A stretch of DNA of 25,872 nucleotides from an uncultured Oscillibacter sp. (lineage in GTDB: Bacteria; Bacillota; Clostridia; Oscillospirales; Oscillospiraceae): positions 1 through 25,872 of the forward strand of contig NZ_UQXD01000036.1 in the NCBI RefSeq assembly GCF_900544955.1, read 5' to 3'. Positions 21,203 to 25,872 of the stretch are shown piece after piece (positions within the stretch are counted from its first letter, which is position 1; each line of letters starts with the position of its first letter). The notes beneath the pieces were generated by a model, which worked only from the letters and a program-made list of their open reading frames with translations, had not been told where the DNA came from and ran no database searches. A program made the translations under genes and the position numbers.

Positions 21203-22018
21203 ATGCGCGTTGCCCTGATTCAAATGCCCGTGACGGCGGACAAGGCGGAAAATCTCCGCACCGCCTGCGGATCCATCCGGGAGGCCGCCGCCCATGGGGC
21301 GGAGGTGGCGGTGCTGCCGGAGATGTTCTGCTGCCCCTACCAAAACGACTGCTTCCGCGCCTACGGCGAGGCGGAGGGCGGCCCCGTCCAGCAGACCCTC
21401 TCCGCCCTGGCGGCGGAACTGGCGCTCTACCTGGTGGCCGGCTCCCTGCCGGAGCTCGCGGAGGGGCGGGTCTACAACACCAGCTTCGTCTACGGCCCCC
21501 AAGGGGAAACCCTGGCCAAACACCGGAAGGCCCACCTCTTCGACATCGACGTGGCGGACGGCCAGTCCTTCCGGGAGTCCGACACCCTGTCCCCCGGAAA
21601 CGCCGTCACCACCTTTGAAACCCGGTTCGGCACCATGGGGCTGTGCGTCTGCTTCGACCTGCGGTTTGAGGAGCTAGCCCGGTGCATGTGCCTCCGGGGG
21701 GCCAAGGTCCTCTTCGTCCCCGCCGCCTTCAACATGACCACCGGCCCCGCCCACTGGGAGCTGCTCTTCCGCCAGCGGGCGGTGGACAACCAGTGCTTCA
21801 CCGTGGGCGTCTCCCCCGCCCGGGACGAGACGGCGGGCTATGTGGCCTACGGCAGCTCCCTGGCGGTGGACCCCTGGGGCACGGTGCTCTGCCGGGCCGG
21901 GGCGGAGGCCGCCGTTTTGTACGCCGACCTGGACCTGGGGCGGATCGACGCCGTGCGGCGCCAGCTCCCCCTCCTCTCCGCCCGGCGGACGGACCTGTAC
22001 GAGGTGCGGGAGCGGTGA
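21203..22018 (+). CDS. Carbon-nitrogen hydrolase, Nit2/omega-amidase-like, 271 aa
   Basis: Cytosolic amidase of the nitrilase superfamily. The catalytic triad is visible: E40 (VLPEMFCCPY), K109 (KHRKAHLFDID) and nucleophile C150 (MGLCVCFDLRFEEL). HLFDID and the DLRF.EL context match the omega-amidase/Nit2 branch, which converts alpha-ketoglutaramate or ketosuccinamate to the oxo acid and ammonia. AAGGAGGG precedes the ATG. Its TGA overlaps the GTG start of the MGMT-type gene in GTGA, so the two are translationally coupled, an unusual pairing. Confidence 0.9.
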   Translation: MRVALIQMPVTADKAENLRTACGSIREAAAHGAEVAVLPEMFCCPYQNDCFRAYGEAEGGPVQQTLSALAAELALYLVAGSLPELAEGRVYNTSFVYGPQGETLAKHRKAHLFDIDVADGQSFRESDTLSPGNAVTTFETRFGTMGLCVCFDLRFEELARCMCLRGAKVLFVPAAFNMTTGPAHWELLFRQRAVDNQCFTVGVSPARDETAGYVAYGSSLAVDPWGTVLCRAGAEAAVLYADLDLGRIDAVRRQLPLLSARRTDLYEVRER

Positions 22019-22338
22019 GCGGCCGGGTGTTTGCGGCCTTTTACGACGTGGTGCGGCGCATTCCCGCCGGGAAAGTGGCCACCTACGGCCAGGTGGCCCG
22101 CCTGGCGGGCATGCCCCGGTGCGCCCGGACGGTGGGCTACGCCATGGCTGGGTGCCGGGACGCCTCCGTCCCCTGCCACCGGGTGGTGGACCGCCTGGGC
22201 GGCACCAAGGCCTGCTTCGACGTCCACGCCCCCGGCACCCAGCGGGCGCTGCTGGAGGCGGAGGGGGTGTCCTTCCGGGCCGACGGCACCGTGGACCTGG
22301 AGCGGTGCGGGTGGGCTGGCCCGCCCTCCCCCTTTTGA
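22015..22338 (+). CDS. MGMT-family methylated-DNA cysteine methyltransferase, minimal domain, 107 aa
   Basis: Contains only the DNA-binding and active-site domain of O6-alkylguanine-DNA alkyltransferase. VFAAFYDVVRRIPAGKVATYGQVARLAG is the winged-helix part with RTVGYAM downstream, and C54 in VPCHRVVDRLGG is the alkyl-accepting Cys. The N-terminal domain of full-length Ogt/AdaB is absent. It differs from ATL proteins, which have Trp or Ala at the active-site Cys, so it may be an active minimal enzyme or a lesion-recognition protein. GTG start, overlapping the nitrilase stop. The last residues (GWAGPPSPF) are specific to this copy. Confidence 0.85.
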   Translation: MSGRVFAAFYDVVRRIPAGKVATYGQVARLAGMPRCARTVGYAMAGCRDASVPCHRVVDRLGGTKACFDVHAPGTQRALLEAEGVSFRADGTVDLERCGWAGPPSPF

Positions 22339-22348
22339 CCAGGGAACT

Positions 22349-22391
22349 TGCACAGGCCCCGGAAACCAAGTCGGTTTCCGGGGCCTGTGCA
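22349..22391 (+). repeat. 19-base perfect stem hairpin after the MGMT-type gene
   Basis: TGCACAGGCCCCGGAAACC pairs with its complement around AAGTC. No T-run follows on the plus strand. It starts 10 bases after the stop codon. Its core GCCCCGGAAACC closely resembles the palindrome at 22555. Confidence 0.7.
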
Positions 22392-22554
22392 GCTTATCCA
22401 AAAAACTGCGCGGCGAGGGCAAATACCACTCTCTCTTCCGCCGCGGCGCGTAGGCGGCGGAACGCCCCGTTCGACGTGCAAGGGGAGAAGCGGCGGGCCA
22501 AAGGCGCACCGCAGCCTTCCCAGACCAAAGCCTGCGGCACGCTTCCGGCAGCCG
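22392..22554. other. Non-coding stretch between two related hairpins
   Basis: 163 bases without a gene. On the minus strand an open frame reads SNGAFRRLRAAAEERVVF and ends AQFFG, but it lacks a start site. As with the stretch at 12667, my unchecked impression is that this is a repeated sequence of Oscillospiraceae genomes. Confidence 0.35.
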
Positions 22555-22592
22555 CAAGCCCCGGGAACCCATGGGTTCCCGGGGCTTGTTTT
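22555..22592 (+). terminator. 34-base perfect palindrome with T-run, 3' of the Dabb gene
   Basis: CAAGCCCCGGGAACCCA and its exact complement, then TTTT on the plus strand. The T-run overlaps the TAA of the minus-strand Dabb gene. It probably ends plus-strand transcription from the nitrilase/MGMT pair, and it may also end the Dabb transcript. Confidence 0.65.
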
Positions 22593-22872
22593 AGAAGATG
22601 TAATCCACCGCCGCCCGGTCCTCCCGGATGGACTTGCACAGCGCGGACACCGCCTGGTGCCGGGGGTCCGCCTTGTAGGCCTCCAAATCCGCCAAGCTGG
22701 CGAACTCGCTGACCAGCACGGCGTCGTAGTTCCCCTGCCCCGCGTTCACCGCCGTCTCACAGCGCAGCAGCTGGGGAATGACGCCCTGCAAGCCTTGCAG
22801 CCCTTCCAGAAACGCGGCCTGCTCCGCCTCCGTGCCGGGGCGGAATTTCCACATGACGATATGTCGGACCAT
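22591..22872 (-). CDS. Dabb (stress-responsive A/B barrel) domain protein, 93 aa
   Basis: Small dimeric ferredoxin-like barrel protein. It starts MVRHIVMWKFRPGTEAEQ, the family's HIV.WKF strand, and contains YDAVLVSEFASLADLEAYKADPRHQAV, the standard motif with the conserved His. The biological role of most members is unknown. ATG 22872 is chosen on the family N-terminus; the ribosome site is weak (AAAGGG). It lies 1 base after the aminotransferase stop (TGAGATG), so it depends on coupled translation. Ends with DYIF and TAA beside a perfect palindrome. Confidence 0.88.
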   Translation of the reverse strand: MVRHIVMWKFRPGTEAEQAAFLEGLQGLQGVIPQLLRCETAVNAGQGNYDAVLVSEFASLADLEAYKADPRHQAVSALCKSIREDRAAVDYIF

Positions 22873-22873
22873 C

Positions 22874-24073
22874 TCAGCCCTTTCTGGCGTTGTACGCCGC
22901 AATCCCCCGGCCCAAAATCTCCACCGCCCGGCGCAGGTCGTCGGGGTTTGTGACGTAGGCGATCCGGGCCTTGTTCCGGCCGTCGTCGGGGTTTTCGTAG
23001 AAGCCCTCGGCGGGGGTGAACATCACGGTCTCCCCCTGGTCGTCAAACTCCTCCAGCAGGAAGTACTGCAATTTCTCCGCGTCGTCCACCGGCAGCGTGG
23101 CCATCAGGTAGAAGGCACCCTCCGGGGAGTTGAAGGTGACGCCGGGGATCTGGGACAGCCCCTCCACAATGGCCTCCTTGCGCTGCTCGTACTGGGCCAG
23201 GACGTCGGCGTAATAGTCGGAACTGAGCCGGTTGTACATGGCGGCGGCGCCGGCCTGCTCCAGCGTGCCGATGCAAAGGCGGCTCTGGCAGAGCTTGGAG
23301 GCCTCCTCCAGCAGCCGCCGGTTCCGGGACACCAGGGCGCCCACCCGGGCGCCGGTGGCGGAGAACCGCTTGGACACGGAGTCCACCACCACGATGTTCT
23401 CCGCCGCGTCGGCGTACTTCAGCATGGTGGAGACGGCCCGGCCGCCGTAGACGATCTCCCGGTATACCTCGTCGCTGATGAGGTAGAGCTGGTGCTCCTT
23501 GGCAATGTCCACCAGGGTCCGCCGCTCCTCCTCGCTGAGCACCACGCCGGTGGGGTTGCCGGGATTGGTGATGAGAATGGCCCGGGTGCGCTCGTTGATG
23601 AGGGGCTCGATGCGGGCGCGGTCGGCGTAGTGGTAGCCCTCTGCCAGGGTGGTCTTGATGGGCCGGATCACGGCGCCGGTGATGCGGATAAAGGTGTCAT
23701 AATTGGGATAGTAGGGCTCCGGCACCAGCACCTCGTCCCCGTCGTCCAGCAGGCAGCTCATGATGATCTGGAGCGCCTCGCTGCCGCCGAAGGTGGCCAG
23801 GATGTCGTCGCAGGTGATGTCGCAGCCCAGCCGCCGGTAATAGTCCCGGGCGGCCTCCAGAAAGTCCGGGGTGCCGGGGGCCGGCGCATAGGCCACAACC
23901 TTGTCCTCAAAGTTCCGGATGGCGTCGAAGAAGACCTCCGGCGTCTCAATATCCGGCTGGCCGATGTTCAGATGGCGGATGTTCAGCCCCTTTGCCTCCG
24001 CCGCCACCTCGTAGTGGTAAAATTTCCGGACGGGGGACAGTCCGCACGTCTCGACCTTGCGGGAAAATCTCAT
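22874..24073 (-). CDS. PLP-dependent aminotransferase, class I/II, 399 aa
   Basis: Fold-type I aminotransferase of the aspartate/aromatic type. The PLP-binding residues are visible: K235 in DSVSKRFSATGARVGA (Schiff base), N173 in NPGNPTG, D201 and Y204 in ISDEVYREIVY, and the substrate-binding Arg in KARIAYV near the C-terminus. The N-terminus (MRFSRKVETCGLSPVRKFYHYEV then LNIGQPDI) matches a subgroup common in Clostridia. The substrate is not decided by sequence; aspartate or a related amino acid is likely. AAGGAGG lies 8 bases before the ATG, with a strong promoter upstream. First gene of a pair with the Dabb gene. Confidence 0.9.
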   Translation of the reverse strand: MRFSRKVETCGLSPVRKFYHYEVAAEAKGLNIRHLNIGQPDIETPEVFFDAIRNFEDKVVAYAPAPGTPDFLEAARDYYRRLGCDITCDDILATFGGSEALQIIMSCLLDDGDEVLVPEPYYPNYDTFIRITGAVIRPIKTTLAEGYHYADRARIEPLINERTRAILITNPGNPTGVVLSEEERRTLVDIAKEHQLYLISDEVYREIVYGGRAVSTMLKYADAAENIVVVDSVSKRFSATGARVGALVSRNRRLLEEASKLCQSRLCIGTLEQAGAAAMYNRLSSDYYADVLAQYEQRKEAIVEGLSQIPGVTFNSPEGAFYLMATLPVDDAEKLQYFLLEEFDDQGETVMFTPAEGFYENPDDGRNKARIAYVTNPDDLRRAVEILGRGIAAYNARKG

Positions 24074-24115
24074 GGTTGTGGCCTCCTTGCCTCAAATCAA
24101 ATTCAAAGTATCCTT

Positions 24116-24143
24116 ATTGTACCATGGTTTTTCAAGTTGTCAA
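24116..24143 (-). promoter_or_regulatory. Promoter of the aminotransferase gene
   Basis: TTGACA, 16-base spacer, TACAAT on the minus strand, about 43 bases upstream of the start. Confidence 0.8.
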
Positions 24144-24167
24144 CAGTTTTTCTCATAGGGGGATATG

Positions 24168-24199
24168 CGAAAAAGGAGTGGCAAGCCACTCCTTTTTCG
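24168..24199 (-). terminator. Terminator of the ftsK gene
   Basis: A 15-base perfect stem (CGAAAAAGGAGTGGC and partner) with a 2-base centre. The T5 arm closes the stem on the minus strand. Confidence 0.85.
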
Positions 24200-24206
24200 A
24201 AAGCTT

Positions 24207-25872
24207 TCACAGCCCCTCGTCCCCCTCCACGGGGAAGGGCGGTTCGCCGGCGTCCGGGGCGCCGCCCATCTGCTGCTCCTGCCACTGAGCGCGGGTGATG
24301 AGAAGCTGCCGGGGCTTGGAGCCCTCGAAGGGGCCCACGATGCCCCGCTCCTCCATCTGGTCCACCAGCCGGGCGGCCCGGGAATAGCCTAGCTTCAGCC
24401 GCCGCTGGAGCATGGACACGGAGGCCTGCCCCGTCTCCAGCACCACGTCCACGGCGGCGGGCAGCAGCTCGTCTCCCTCGTCCTCGCCGGGGTCGGCGGA
24501 GGCGGCGGAGGCGCCCTTGCCGCCCTTCTCCTTCTCCTGAATGGACTCCTCGATCTTGGCGATCACCTCGTCGGAGTACTGGGCCTCGCCGCTCTGCTTC
24601 ACGCACGCCACCACGTCCTCGATCTCCTCCGGGGAGATGAAGCAGCCCTGGACCCGGGTGGGCTTTCCGGCCCCCAGGGGGGCGTACAGCATGTCGCCCT
24701 TGCCCACCAGCTTCTCCGCGCCGGTGGTGTCCAAAATGATGCGGGACTCCAGGGAGGAGGCCACGGCGAAGGCGATGCGGCTGGGGATGTTGGCCTTCAT
24801 GAGGCCGGTGATGACGTCCGCCGAGGGCCGCTGGGTGGCGATGACCAGGTGGACGCCGGCGGCGCGGCCCATCTGGGCCACCCGGCAGATGGACTCCTCC
24901 ACCTCCTTGGCGGCCACCAGCATCAAATCCGCCAGCTCGTCGATGACCACCACCACGGCGGGCAGGGTCTCCATCCCCTCCGTGGCCCGGGCCAAGCGGT
25001 TGAACTCCTCCAGCTTCTTCACCCCGTGCTCCGAGAAGGTCTTGTATCGCTTCATCATCTCAAACACCGCCCACTGGAGGGCGCCGGCGGCCTTCTTCGG
25101 GTCCGTCACCACCGGGATCAGCAGGTGGGGAATGCCGTTGTAGGGGGCCAGCTCCACCATTTTGGGGTCCACCATGATGAAGCGCACCTCGTCCGGGGTG
25201 GACTTGTACAGCAGGCTGATGATGAGGGAGTTGGTGCACACGGACTTGCCGGAGCCGGTGGTGCCGGCGATGAGCACGTGGGGCAGTTTTTCGATGTTGC
25301 CGATGACATTCCGCCCGCCGATGTCCCGGCCCAGGGCGAAGGCCACGTGGGACTTGTGCTCCGTGAAGTCCCGGGACTCGATGACGTCCCGAATCAGCAC
25401 CGGCGTCACCTGCTTGTTGGGCACCTCGATGCCCACCACGGAGATCTTGTCCGGGATGGGGGCGATGCGCACGCCGGTGGCCCCCAGGGCCAGGGCGATG
25501 TCGTCCGCCAGGTTGGTGATTTTGGAGAGCTTCACCCCCTGGTCCAGCACAAACTCGTACCGGGTGACGGCGGGGCCGTGGACCACGTCCCCGGGAGAGG
25601 CGTCCACGCCGAAGCTGGTGAGGGTCTCCGCCAGGCGGCGGGAGTTGTTCCGCAGCTCCGCCCCGGCCTCCACATGGTTCTCCTCCCGGTTCTCGTGGAG
25701 CAGCGTCACCGGCGGGAAGCGGTAGGCGTCCTCCCCGGTGGCCATCTTCTCCTCGATCTCCGCCGCCACGGCGGCGGTCTGCACGGCCACCTCCCGGGCG
25801 GTGGCGGCCTTCTCCCTCCGGGGGGCCGGGGTCTCCGGCGCGGGGGGCGCCTCCGCCGGGGGGGCCTCCCGG
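24207..25872 (-). CDS. ftsK: DNA translocase FtsK/SpoIIIE, C-terminal part (5' end cut by the window edge)
   Basis: Hexameric ATP-driven pump that moves chromosomal DNA during division or sporulation. The visible part begins in a Pro/Ala-rich linker (REAPPAEAPPAPETPAP) and continues through the alpha domain (PPVTLL...VVHGPAVTRYEFVLD), the beta motor domain with Walker A GTTGSGKS and Walker B VVVIDELADL, IATQRPSADVITGLMKANIPSRIAF, and the gamma winged helix (SVSMLQRRLKLGYSRAARLVDQMEERGIVGP), which reads oriented DNA sequences. The frame stays open to the right edge; GTG 25790 is not the true start, since the membrane domain must lie beyond it. The C-terminus has an extra acidic tail (GGAPDAGEPPFPVEGDEGL). 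Confidence 0.93.
   Translation of the reverse strand, partial: REAPPAEAPPAPETPAPRREKAATAREVAVQTAAVAAEIEEKMATGEDAYRFPPVTLLHENREENHVEAGAELRNNSRRLAETLTSFGVDASPGDVVHGPAVTRYEFVLDQGVKLSKITNLADDIALALGATGVRIAPIPDKISVVGIEVPNKQVTPVLIRDVIESRDFTEHKSHVAFALGRDIGGRNVIGNIEKLPHVLIAGTTGSGKSVCTNSLIISLLYKSTPDEVRFIMVDPKMVELAPYNGIPHLLIPVVTDPKKAAGALQWAVFEMMKRYKTFSEHGVKKLEEFNRLARATEGMETLPAVVVVIDELADLMLVAAKEVEESICRVAQMGRAAGVHLVIATQRPSADVITGLMKANIPSRIAFAVASSLESRIILDTTGAEKLVGKGDMLYAPLGAGKPTRVQGCFISPEEIEDVVACVKQSGEAQYSDEVIAKIEESIQEKEKGGKGASAASADPGEDEGDELLPAAVDVVLETGQASVSMLQRRLKLGYSRAARLVDQMEERGIVGPFEGSKPRQLLITRAQWQEQQMGGAPDAGEPPFPVEGDEGL

Noticed and set aside
18582..21218. A plus-strand ORF of 878 codons antisense to the P-type ATPase, and similar long ORFs at 3473-5650, 6293-7936, 8268-10211 and 22778-24298
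   Set aside because: These are rich in Gly, His, Gln, Arg and Pro, lack recognisable domains and ribosome sites, and lie antisense to genes with clear family motifs. They arise because GC-rich codons leave few stop codons in other frames.
1..25872. CRISPR arrays, tRNA or rRNA genes, transposases and prophage genes
   Set aside because: No regularly spaced repeats, no tRNA-like cloverleaf with a CCA end, and no integrase, transposase or phage structural motifs were seen on either strand.

Overview
The window looks like chromosomal DNA of a very GC-rich, Gram-positive anaerobe of the Firmicutes, most likely an Oscillospirales/Oscillospiraceae gut bacterium. This is inferred from the gene set (DUF896/YnzC, XpaC-like protein, YlmH-like S4 protein, FtsK/SpoIIIE, XRE plus small membrane protein pairs), strong AGGAGG ribosome binding sites, TTGACA-17-TATAAT type promoters and a yybP-ykoY riboswitch. 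No rRNA, tRNA, CRISPR array, transposase or prophage gene was seen. Most genes are on the minus strand.

Layout. 1-200: left edge with a possible short-chain dehydrogenase remnant and a bidirectional terminator. 201-2062: orphan zinc-type binding lipoprotein plus EamA permease, under a Fur/Zur-like box. 2117-3513 (plus): XRE regulator with two palindromic operators, a four-helix membrane protein, then a DUF308 membrane protein. 3566-6013: PepD-type dipeptidase and an AraC/GyrI-like regulator. 6152-10127: XpaC-like protein, DUF896 protein, YlmH-like S4 protein and a lipid/drug-type ABC exporter. 10233-11708: GNAT acetyltransferase and a zinc-ribbon, membrane-anchored BIG2 protein. 11775-12919: an AT-richer island with one unknown cysteine-containing protein and two non-coding stretches. 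12920-15587: BirA, then uracil permease with a leader-peptide attenuator. 15658-17442: a tight four-gene cluster (NUDIX, GNAT, DUF3783, DUF523) in which every junction is a 4-base stop/start overlap. 17561-18292: methyltransferase. 18339-21113: P-type Ca2+/Mn2+ ATPase behind a yybP-ykoY riboswitch and terminator. 21151-22338: nitrilase-family amidase overlapping a minimal MGMT-type protein. 22339-22590: non-coding DNA flanked by two related hairpins. 22591-24073: aminotransferase plus Dabb protein. 24207-25872: C-terminal part of FtsK, cut by the right edge.

The most interesting signal is upstream of the uracil permease. A promoter is followed by a well-positioned 36-codon leader ORF containing a U-rich run (SYSYFS codons), then a GC hairpin and U8 that lie inside the leader ORF. 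This is the architecture of the UTP-sensing pyrBI attenuator of enteric bacteria, unexpected in a Firmicute where PyrR normally does this job. Metal homeostasis is a second theme: a Zur-like box at one end and a Mn2+ riboswitch at the other.
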